From positions 4,712,001 through 4,776,000 of the forward strand of contig OZ059897.1 of the NCBI GenBank assembly GCA_964057225.1: a stretch of DNA of 64,000 nucleotides. Direction: 5' to 3'. Both the position numbers and the translations under genes were made by a program. The notes under the pieces were generated by a model that was given only the letters and a program-made list of their open reading frames with translations, was not told the DNA's origin and did no database searches. This document shows, piece by piece, positions 54,055-64,000 of this stretch. The number at the start of each line of letters is the position of its first letter. Within the stretch, counting starts at the first letter, position 1. Source of the stretch: Auanema rhodensis. Its lineage: Eukaryota; Nematoda; Chromadorea; Rhabditida; Rhabditidae.

Positions 54055-55107
54055 AATGTTTTTCAACGAAAAAATCATTTCTTCAGGGTGAAAATCGAGA
54101 ATATAAGTGTGAACCTATATCAGTTGATATCTCGGTGCATTTTTAAGCTAACTCAAATCTGATAACACAGATCGACGCAGCTTAAAAATCCGCATCGAAT
54201 GCACTATACTACATTGAGAAAAGGTCTTTACAAAAATTAGTTATGATCGTTTGAAAAATAATGCATTAGTGTATGTTGAGTTCCCATGTACACTCAACAT
54301 TGCTTCCAAAAACATTTTGACAAAAATTTTCCCGAAAAATTTCTAAATAATTTCACAAAAAGTAGATGTTTTTAGATTTCTTTTATCAAGACGAAGACGA
54401 TGGACAATGGTTTTCAACGAAAAAATCATTTCTTCAGGGTTAAAATCGAGGATATAAGTGTGAAACTATATCAGTTGATATCTCGGTGCATTTTTAAGCT
54501 AACTCAAATCTGATAACACAGATCAACGCAGCTTAAAAATTCGCATCGAATGCACTATACTACATTGAGAAACGCTCTATACAAAAATTAGTTATTATCG
54601 TTTGAAAAATAATGCATTAGTGTATGCTGAGTTCCCATGTACACTCAACATTGCTTCCAAAAACATTTTGACAAAAATTTTTCCGAAAAATTTCTAAATA
54701 ATTTCACAAAAAGTAAATGTTTTTAGATTTCTTTTTTCAAGGCGAAGACATTGGACAATGTTTTTCAACGAAAAAATCATTTCTTCAGGGTGAAAATCGA
54801 GGATATAAGTGTGAACATATATCAGTTGATATCTCGGTGCATTTTTAAGCTAACTCAAATCTGATAACACAGATCAACGCAGCTTAAAAATCCGCATCAA
54901 ATGCACTATACTACATTGAGAAACGCTCTATACAAAAATTAGTTATTATCGTTTGAAAAATAATGCATTAGTGTATGTTGAGTTCCCATGTACACTCAAC
55001 ATTGCTTCCAAAAACATTTTGACAAAAATTTTCCCGAAAAATTTCTAAATAATTTCACAAAAAGTAGATGTTTTTAGATTTCTTTTTTCAAAGCGAAGAC
55101 ATTGGAC

Positions 55108-55458
55108 AATGTTTTTCAACGAAAAAATCATTTCTTCAGGGTGAAAATCGAGGATATAAGTGTGAACATATATCAGTTGATATCTCGGTGCATTTTTAAG
55201 CTAACTCAAATCTGATAACACAGATCAACGCAGCTTAAAAATCCGCATCGAATGCACTATACTACATTGAGAAACGCTCTATACAAAAATTAGTTATTAT
55301 CGTTTGAAAAATAATGCGTTAGTGTATGCTGAGTTCCCATGTACACTCAACATTGCTTCCAAAAACATTTTGACAAAAATTTTTCCGAAAAATTTCTAAA
55401 TAATTTCACAAAAAGTAAATGTTTTTAGATTTCTTTTTTCAAAGCGAAGACATTGGAC
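55108..55458. repeat. Hybrid monomer, type 8 into type 2
   Basis: It carries the 'gcgttag', 'tgctgag', 'aatttttccg' and 'gtaaatg' set of the two-monomer repeat but ends in 'aaagcg', the tail of a type 2 copy, and is followed by the 'gaaaaaattc' monomer. Relative to copy 1, three monomers (12988-14040) are missing, with the junction between positions 311 and 336. Confidence 0.8.
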
Positions 55459-56862
55459 AATGTTTTTCAACGAAAAAATCATTTCTTCAGGGTGAAAATC
55501 GAGGATATAAGTGTGAACATATATCAGTTGATATCTCGGTGCATTTTTAAGCTAACTCAAATCTGATAACACAGATCAACGCAGCTTAAAAATCCGCATC
55601 GAATGCACTATACTACATTGAGAAACGCTCTATACAAAAATTAGTTATTATCGTTTGAAAAATAATGCATTAGTGTATGTTGAGTTCCCATGTACACTCA
55701 ACATTGCTTCCAAAAACATTTTGACAAAAATTTTCCCGAAAAAATTCTAAATAATTTCACAAAAAGTAGATGTTTTTAGATTTCTTTTTTCAAAGCGAAG
55801 ACATTGGACAATGTTTTTCAACGAAAAAATCATTTCTTCAGGGTGAAAATCGAGGATATAAGTGTGAACATATATCAGTTGATATCTCGGTGCATTTTTA
55901 AGCTAACTCAAATCTGATAACACAGATCAACGCAGCTTAAAAATCCGCATCGAATGCACTATACTACATTGAGAAACGCTCTATACAAAAATTAGTTATT
56001 ATCGTTTGAAAAATAATGCATTAGTGTATGCTGAGTTCCCATGTACACTCAACATTGCTTCCAAAAACATTTTGACAAAAATTTTCCCGAAAAATTTCTA
56101 AATAGTTTCACAAAAAGTAGATGTTTTTAGATTCCTTTTTTCAAGGCGAAGACATTGGATAATGTTTTTCAACGAAAAAATCATTTCTTCAGGGTGAAAA
56201 TCGAGAATATAAGTGTGAACCTATATCAGTTGATATCTCGGTGCATTTTTAAGCTAGCTCAAATCTGATAACACAGATCGACGCAGCTTAAAAATCCGCA
56301 TCGAATGCACTATACTACATTGAGAAACGCTATTTACAAAAATCAGTTATGATCGTTTGAAAAATAATGCATTAGTGTATGTTGAGTTCCCATGTACACT
56401 CAACATTGCTTCCAAAAACATTTTGACAAAAATTTTCCCGAAAAATTTCTAAATAGTTTCACAAAAAGTAGATGTTTTTAGATTCCTTTTTTCAAGGCGA
56501 AGACATTGGATAATGTTTTTCAACGAAAAAATCATTTCTTCAGGGTGAAAATCGAGAATATAAGTGTGAACCTATATCAGTTGATATCTCGGTGCATTTT
56601 TAAGCTAGCTCAAATCTGATAACACAGATCGACGCAGCTTAAAAATCCGCATCGAATGCACTATACTACATTGAGAAACGCTATTTACAAAAATCAGTTA
56701 TGATCGTTTGAAAAATAATGCATTAGTGTATGTTGAGTTCCCATGTACACTCAACATTGCTTCCAAAAACATTTTGACAAAAATTTTCCCGAAAAATTTC
56801 TAAATAATTTCACAAAAAGTAGATGTTTTTAGATTCCTTTTTTCAAGACGAAGACGATGGAC

Positions 56863-59800
56863 AATGTTTTTCAACGAAAAAATCATTTCTTCAGAGTGAA
56901 AATCGAGGATATAAGTGTGAACATATATCAGTTGATATCTCGGTGCATTTTTAAGCTAACTCAAATCTGATAACACAGATCGACGCAGCTTAAAAATCCG
57001 CATCGAATGCACTATACTACATTGAGAAACGCTCTATACAAAAATTAGTTATGATCGTTTGAAAAATAATGCATTAGTGTATGTTGAGTTCCCATGTACA
57101 CTCAACATTGCTTCCAAAAACATTTTGACAAAAATTTTCCCGAAAAATTTCTAAATAATTTCACAAAAAGTACATGTTTTTAGATTCCTTTTTTCAAGAC
57201 GAAGACGATGGACAATGTTTTTCAACGAAAAAATCATTTCTTCAGAGTGAAAATCGAGGATATAAGTGTGAACATATATCAGTTGATATCTCGGTGCATT
57301 TTTAAGCTAACTCAAATCTGATAACACAGATCGACGCAGCTTAAAAATCCGCATCGAATGCACTATATTACATTGAGAAACGCTCTATACAAAAATTAGT
57401 TATGATCGTTTGAAAAATAATGCATTAGTGTATGTTGAGTTCCCATGTACACTCAACATTGCTTCCAAAAACATTTTGACAAAAATTTTCCCGAAAAATT
57501 TCTAAATAATTTCACAAAAAGTAGATGTTTTTAGATTCCTTTTTTCAAGGCGAAGACGATGGACAATGTTATGCAACAAAAAAATCATTTCTTCAGGGTT
57601 AAAATCGAGGATATAAGTGTGAAACTATATCAGTTGATATCTCGGTGCATTTTTAAGCTAACTCAAATCTGATAACACAGATCGACGCAGCTTAAAAATC
57701 CGCATCGAATGCACTATATTACATTGAGAAACGCTCTATACAAAAATTAGTTATGATCGTTTGAAAAATAATGCATTAGTGTATGTTGAGTTCCCATGTA
57801 CACTCAACATTGCTTCCAAAAACATTTTGACAAAAATTTTCCCGAAAATTTTCTAAATAATTTCACAAAAAGTAGATGTTTTTAGATTCCTTTTTTCAAG
57901 GCGAAGACGATGGACAATGTTATGCAACAAAAAAATCATTTCTTCAGGGTTAAAATCGAGGATATAAGTGTGAAACTATATCAGTTGATATCTCGGTGCA
58001 TTTTTAAGCTAGCTCAAATCTGATAACACAGATCGACGCAGCTTAAAAATTCGCATCGAATGCACTATACTACATTGAGAAACGCTCTATACAAAAATTA
58101 GTTATGATCGTTTGAAAAATAATGCATTAGTGTATGTTGAGTTCCCATGTACACTCAACATTGCTTCCAAAAACATTTTGACAAAAATATTCCCGAAAAA
58201 TTTCTAAATAATTTGACAAAAAGTAGATGTTTTTAGATTCCTTTTTTCAAGACGAAGACATTGGACAATGTTTTTCAACGAAAAAATCATTTCTTCAGGG
58301 TGAAAATCGAGGATATAAGTGTGAAACTATATCAGTTGATATCTCGGTGCATTTTTAAGCTAACTCAAATCTGATAACACAGATCGACGCAGCTTAAAAA
58401 TCCGCATCGAATGCACTATACTACATTGAGAAACGCTCCATACAAAAATTAGTTATGATCGTTTGAAAAATAATGCATTAGTGTATGTTGAGTTCCCATG
58501 TACACTCAACATTGTTTCCAAAAACATTTTGACAAAAATTTTCCCGAAAAATTTCTAAATAATTTCACAAAAAGTAGATGTTTTTAGATTTCTTTTATCA
58601 AGACGAAGACGATGGACAATGGTTTTCAACGAAAAAATCATTTCTTCAGGGTTAAAATCGAGGATATAAGTGTGAAACTATATCAGTTGATATCTCGGTG
58701 CATTTTTAAGCTAACTCAAATCTGATAACACAGATCAACGCAGCTTAAAAATTCGCATCGAATGCACTATACTACATTGAGAAACGCTCTATACAAAAAT
58801 TAGTTATTATCGTTTGAAAAATAATGCATTAGTGTATGCTGAGTTCCCATGTACACTCAACATTGCTTCCAAAAACATTTTGACAAAAATTTTTCCGAAA
58901 AATTTCTAAATAATTTCACAAAAAGTAAATGTTTTTAGATTTCTTTTTTCAAGGCGAAGACATTGGACAATGTTTTTCAACGAAAAAATCATTTCTTCAG
59001 GGTGAAAATCGAGGATATAAGTGTGAACATATATCAGTTGATATCTCGGTGCATTTTTAAGCTAACTCAAATCTGATAACACAGATCAACGCAGCTTAAA
59101 AATCCGCATCAAATGCACTATACTACATTGAGAAACGCTCTATACAAAAATTAGTTATTATCGTTTGAAAAATAATGCATTAGTGTATGTTGAGTTCCCA
59201 TGTACACTCAACATTGCTTCCAAAAACATTTTGACAAAAATTTTCCCGAAAAATTTCTAAATAATTTCACAAAAAGTAGATGTTTTTAGATTTCTTTTTT
59301 CAAAGCGAAGACATTGGACAATGTTTTTCAACGAAAAAATCATTTCTTCAGGGTGAAAATCGAGGATATAAGTGTGAACATATATCAGTTGATATCTCGG
59401 TGCATTTTTAAGCTAACTCAAATCTGATAACACAGATCAACGCAGCTTAAAAATCCGCATCGAATGCACTATACTACATTGAGAAACGCTCTATACAAAA
59501 ATTAGTTATTATCGTTTGAAAAATAATGCGTTAGTGTATGCTGAGTTCCCATGTACACTCAACATTGCTTCCAAAAACATTTTGACAAAAATTTTTCCGA
59601 AAAATTTCTAAATAATTTCACAAAAAGTAAATGTTTTTAGATTTCTTTTTTCAAGGCGAAGACATTGGACAATGTTTTTCAACGAAAAAATCATTTCTTC
59701 AGGGTGAAAATCGAGGATATAAGTGTGAACATATATCAGTTGATATCTCGGTGCATTTTTAAGCTAACTCAAATCTGATAACACAGATCAACGCAGCTTA

Positions 59801-62478
59801 AAAATCCGCATCGAATGCACTATACTACATTGAGAAACGCTCTATACAAAAATTAGTTATTATCGTTTGAAAAATAATGCATTAGTGTATGTTGAGTTCC
59901 CATGTACACTCAACATTGCTTCCAAAAACATTTTGACAAAAATTTTCCCGAAAAATTTCTAAATAATTTCACAAAAAGTAGATGTTTTTAGATTTCTTTT
60001 TTCAAAGCGAAGACATTGGACAATGTTTTTCAACGAAAAAATCATTTCTTCAGGGTGAAAATCGAGGATATAAGTGTGAACATATATCAGTTGATATCTC
60101 GGTGCATTTTTAAGCTAACTCAAATCTGATAACACAGATCAACGCAGCTTAAAAATCCGCATCGAATGCACTATACTACATTGAGAAACGCTCTATACAA
60201 AAATTAGTTATTATCGTTTGAAAAATAATGCATTAGTGTATGCTGAGTTCCCATGTACACTCAACATTGCTTCCAAAAACATTTTGACAAAAATTTTCCC
60301 GAAAAATTTCTAAATAGTTTCACAAAAAGTAGATGTTTTTAGATTCCTTTTTTCAAGGCGAAGACATTGGATAATGTTTTTCAACGAAAAAATCATTTCT
60401 TCAGGGTGAAAATCGAGAATATAAGTGTGAACCTATATCAGTTGATATCTCGGTGCATTTTTAAGCTAGCTCAAATCTGATAACACAGATCGACGCAGCT
60501 TAAAAATCCGCATCGAATGCACTATACTACATTGAGAAACGCTATTTACAAAAATCAGTTATGATCGTTTGAAAAATAATGCATTAGTGTATGTTGAGTT
60601 CCCATGTACACTCAACATTGCTTCCAAAAACATTTTGACAAAAATTTTCCCGAAAAATTTCTAAATAGTTTCACAAAAAGTAGATGTTTTTAGATTCCTT
60701 TTTTCAAGGCGAAGACATTGGATAATGTTTTTCAACGAAAAAATCATTTCTTCAGGGTGAAAATCGAGAATATAAGTGTGAACCTATATCAGTTGATATC
60801 TCGGTGCATTTTTAAGCTAGCTCAAATCTGATAACACAGATCGACGCAGCTTAAAAATCCGCATCGAATGCACTATACTACATTGAGAAACGCTATTTAC
60901 AAAAATCAGTTATGATCGTTTGAAAAATAATGCATTAGTGTATGTTGAGTTCCCATGTACACTCAACATTGCTTCCAAAAACATTTTGACAAAAATTTTC
61001 CCGAAAAATTTCTAAATAATTTCACAAAATGTAGATGTTTTTAGATTCCTTTTTTCAAGACGAAGACGATGGACAATGTTTTTCAACGAAAAAATCATTT
61101 CTTCAGAGTGAAAATCGAGGATATAAGTGTGAACATATATCAGTTGATATCTCGGTGCATTTTTAAGCTAACTCAAATCTGATAACACAGATCGACGCAG
61201 CTTAAAAATCCGCATCGAATGCACTATACTACATTGAGAAACGCTCTATACAAAAATTAGTTATGATCGTTTGAAAAATAATGCATTAGTGTATGTTGAG
61301 TTCCCATGTACACTCAACATTGCTTCCAAAAACATTTTGACAAAAATTTTCCCGAAAAATTTCTAAATAATTTCACAAAAAGTACATGTTTTTAGATTCC
61401 TTTTTTCAAGACGAAGACGATGGACAATGTTTTTCAACGAAAAAATCATTTCTTCAGAGTGAAAATCGAGGATATAAGTGTGAACATATATCAGTTGATA
61501 TCTCGGTGCATTTTTAAGCTAACTCAAATCTGATAACACAGATCGACGCAGCTTAAAAATCCGCATCGAATGCACTATATTACATTGAGAAACGCTCTAT
61601 ACAAAAATTAGTTATGATCGTTTGAAAAATAATGCATTAGTGTATGTTGAGTTCCCATGTACACTCAACATTGCTTCCAAAAACATTTTGACAAAAATTT
61701 TCCCGAAAAATTTCTAAATAATTTCACAAAAAGTAGATGTTTTTAGATTCCTTTTTTCAAGGCGAAGACGATGGACAATGTTATGCAACAAAAAAATCAT
61801 TTCTTCAGGGTTAAAATCGAGGATATAAGTGTGAAACTATATCAGTTGATATCTCGGTGCATTTTTAAGCTAACTCAAATCTGATAACACAGATCGACGC
61901 AGCTTAAAAATCCGCATCGAATGCACTATATTACATTGAGAAACGCTCTATACAAAAATTAGTTATGATCGTTTGAAAAATAATGCATTAGTGTATGTTG
62001 AGTTCCCATGTACACTCAACATTGCTTCCAAAAACATTTTGACAAAAATTTTCCCGAAAAATTTCTAAATAATTTCACAAAAAGTAGATGTTTTTAGATT
62101 CCTTTTTTCAAGGCGAAGACGATGGACAATGTTATGCAACAAAAAAATCATTTCTTCAGGGTTAAAATCGAGGATATAAGTGTGAAACTATATCAGTTGA
62201 TATCTCGGTGCATTTTTAAGCTAGCTCAAATCTGATAACACAGATCGACGCAGCTTAAAAATTCGCATCGAATGCACTATACTACATTGAGAAACGCTCT
62301 ATACAAAAATTAGTTATGATCGTTTGAAAAATAATGCATTAGTGTATGTTGAGTTCCCATGTACACTCAACATTGCTTCCAAAAACATTTTGACAAAAAT
62401 ATTCCCGAAAAATTTCCAAATAATTTGACAAAAAGTAGATGTTTTTAGATTCCTTTTTTCAAGACGAAGACATTGGAC
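56863..62478. repeat. Twelve-monomer higher-order repeat, second block
   Basis: The same twelve-monomer series as at 19306 starts at 56863 and again at 61075, with offset 37557 bp (107 monomers) from copy 1. The markers 'gtacatg' (56863, 61075), 'tattaca', 'aatattccc', 'tccatac' (58267) and 'catcaaatg' (58969) keep their order. The second round is followed by a type 3 copy at 62479 rather than the 'gataatg' copy seen at 24922. Private changes include 'attgtttcc' at 58267-58617 and 'acaaaatgtag' at 60724-61074. Confidence 0.9.
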
Positions 62479-62502
62479 AATGTTTTTCAACGAAAAAATC
62501 AT
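62314..62502 (-). other. Second chance 62-codon open frame in satellite
   Basis: It occupies the same phase as the frame at 23353-23541, starting at monomer position 24. Here the in-frame TAG at codon 29 is lost by a different change, T to C at 62417, giving TGG. The two frames lie 111 monomers apart in different monomer contexts, so they are not copies of one intact gene. No domain, motif or coding signal is visible. I treat it as not a gene. Confidence 0.9.
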
Positions 62503-63180
62503 TTCTTCAGGGTGAAAATCGAGGATATAAGTGTGAAACTATATCAGTTGATATCTCGGTGCATTTTTAAGCTAACTCAAATCTGATAACACAGATCGAC
62601 GCAGCTTAAAAATTCGCATCGAATGCACTATACTACATTGAGAAACGCTCTATACAAAAATAAGTTATGATCGTTTGAAAAATAATGCATTAGTGTATGT
62701 TGAGTTCCCATGTACACTCAACATTGCTTCCAAAAACATTTTGACAAAAATTTTCCCGAAACATTTCTAAATAATTTCACAAAAAGTAGATGTTTTTAGA
62801 TTCCTTTTTTCAAGGCGAAGACATTGGATAATGTTTTTCAACGAAAAAATCATTTCTTCAGGGTGAAAATCGAGAATATAAGTGTGAACCTATATCAGTT
62901 GATATCTCGGTGCATTTTTAAGCTAGCTCAAATCTGATAACACAGATCGACGCAGCTTAAAAATCCGCATCGAATGCACTATACTACATTGAGAAACGCT
63001 ATTTACAAAAATCAGTTATGATCGTTTGAAAAATAATGCATTAGTGTATGTTGAGTTCCCATGTACACTCAACATTGCTTCCAAAAACATTTTGACAAAA
63101 ATTTTCCCGAAAAATTTCTAAATAATTTCACAAAAAGTAGATGTTTTTAGATTCCTTTTTTCAAGACGAAGACGATGGAC

Positions 63181-63531
63181 AATGTTTTTCAACGAAAAAA
63201 TCATTTCTTCAGAGTGAAAATCGAGGATATAAGTGTGAACATATATCAGTTGATATCTCGGTGCATTTTTAAGCTAACTCAAATCTGATAACACAGATCG
63301 ACGCAGCTTAAAAATCCGCATCGAATGCACTATACTACATTGAGAAACGCTCTATACAAAAATTAGTTATGATCGTTTGAAAAATAATGCATTAGTGTAT
63401 GTTGAGTTCCCATGTACACTCAACATTGCTTCCAAAAACATTTTGACAAAAATATTCCCGAAAAATTTCTAAATAATTTGACAAAAAGTAGATGTTTTTA
63501 GATTCCTTTTTTCAAGACGAAGACATTGGAC
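63181..63531. repeat. Hybrid monomer, type 1 into type 4
   Basis: It starts as the type 1 copy with 'gagtg', 'gatcga' and 'gttatga'. It ends with 'aatattccc' and 'tttgac', the tail of the type 4 copies at 20359 and 62128, and is followed by a type 3 copy, as those are. The junction lies between about positions 61 and 274. Confidence 0.75.
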
Positions 63532-63882
63532 AATGTTTTTCAACGAAAAAATCATTTCTTCAGGGTGAAAATCGAGGATATAAGTGTGAAACTATATCAG
63601 TTGATATCTCGGTGCATTTTTAAGCTAACTCAAATCTGATAACACAGATCGACGCAGCTTAAAAATTCGCATCGAATGCACTATACTACATTGAGAAACG
63701 CTCTATACAAAAATAAGTTATGATCGTTTGAAAAATAATGCATTAGTGTATGTTGAGTTCCCATGTACACTCAACATTGCTTCCAAAAACATTTTGACAA
63801 AAATTTTCCCGAAACATTTCTAAATAATTTCACAAAAAGTAGATGTTTTTAGATTCCTTTTTTCAAGGCGAAGACATTGGAT

Positions 63883-64000
63883 AATGTTTTTCAACGAAAA
63901 AATCATTTCTTCAGGGTGAAAATCGAGAATATAAGTGTGAACCTATATCAGTTGATATCTCGGTGCATTTTTAAGCTAGCTCAAATCTGATAACACAGAT
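63883..64000. repeat. Partial type 5 monomer at window edge
   Basis: The first 118 bp of a type 5 copy ('gataatg', 'gagaata', 'gaaccta', 'ctagctc') end at the window boundary inside the dyad. The array continues beyond it. Confidence 0.97.

Larger units (their letters stand above)
1..64000. repeat. Tandem satellite array, 351 bp monomer, 182.3 copies
   Basis: The whole window is a head-to-tail array of one 351 bp unit in one orientation. Starts seen at 1, 352, 703, 1054, 1405, 7021, 14041, 21061, 28081, 35101, 42121, 49141, 56161, 63181 and 63883 all fit 1 + 351(n-1) exactly. GC is about 31%. Copies differ by scattered substitutions, many shared by recurring sets of copies, so they sort into types (order given in the summary). 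No unique DNA, transposon or gene interrupts it, and both window ends lie inside the array. Arrays of this kind are typical of centromeric or pericentromeric heterochromatin. That location is inferred from the organisation, since the sequence itself cannot place it. The family and species are not recognised. Confidence 0.99.
38260..64000. repeat. Super-repeat copy 3, at least 73 monomers, cut by window edge
   Basis: This block is collinear with copy 1 through most of its length. The offset in monomers between matching copies changes stepwise: 108, 110, 112, 121, 120, 121, 118, 107. It shares the 'aaaaaaaaca' change with copy 1 (2458 and 41068), which copy 2 lacks at 29485. From 62479 the order departs from copy 1: the divergent type 9 monomers seen at 25273 and 26677 do not appear before the window ends. 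Confidence 0.85.

Noticed and set aside
23353-62502. Two 62-codon open frames as small genes
   Set aside because: They lie wholly inside satellite monomers, each opened by a single point change at the same stop codon. They have no domain, no start context worth noting, and no conservation in the other 180 copies.
1-64000. CRISPR array or phage-like direct repeats
   Set aside because: The repeats are 351 bp and adjoin with no spacers; there are no cas genes, and the organisation is that of a eukaryotic satellite.
1-64000. Transposon, ribosomal spacer or tRNA-derived origin of the unit
   Set aside because: I saw no terminal repeats, target duplications, poly-A tail, Pol III A/B boxes or rRNA-like sequence in any copy.

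Overview
The window is one uninterrupted satellite DNA array. It holds no gene that I can support, no RNA gene, no transposon and no unique flanking sequence. The unit is a 351 bp monomer of about 31% GC (109 G+C in the first copy). Copies start at 1 + 351(n-1): 182 full copies end at 63882, and a 118 bp partial copy fills 63883-64000. Phase checks at n = 1, 21, 41, 61, 81, 101, 121, 141, 161 and 181 and at many copies between show no net insertion or deletion in 64 kb. All variation I read is substitution within copies, or gain and loss of whole copies.

This is a eukaryotic chromosome, most likely pericentromeric or centromeric heterochromatin, or a large satellite block elsewhere. CpG is not depleted (11 in the first 351 bp against about 8 expected from composition), which argues against heavy germline CpG methylation. 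That fits an insect or other invertebrate better than a vertebrate or plant, but I do not recognise the satellite family and cannot name the species.

Each monomer carries a perfect 14 bp palindrome, a large imperfect dyad that could form a cruciform or RNA hairpin, and a 9 bp stem with a 10 base loop. Monomers fall into recurring types set by linked variants. Codes: 1 = 'gagtg' type; 2 = basic type; 3 = 'gaaacta' type; 4 = 'gttatgc' type; 5 = 'gataatg' type; 6 = 'tcaagg' type; 7 = 'aatggtttt' type; 8 = like 2 but with 'tgctgag'; 9 = divergent 'atcttttc' type; x = hybrid. In tens from n=1: 21424354x3, 1443672857, 4357285728, 57x5728282, 2855285x85, 5285511443, 7282855114, 459x459514, 2435443131, 43672x674x, 2857436721, 4142435443, 13143672x1, 3143672857, 4367285728, 5728572828, 5511443728, 2855114435, then x, 3 and a partial 5.

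The order is nested. Two long, roughly collinear super-repeats (352-27378 and 38260-64000, the second cut by the window edge) flank a shorter related copy (27379-38259). Inside them are higher-order repeats of 2, 4, 7, 9 and 12 monomers. Boundaries often fall at hybrid monomers that begin as one type and end as another, as unequal crossing over between aligned copies would produce. The only two longer open reading frames are chance products: each lost the same in-frame TAG by a different point change.
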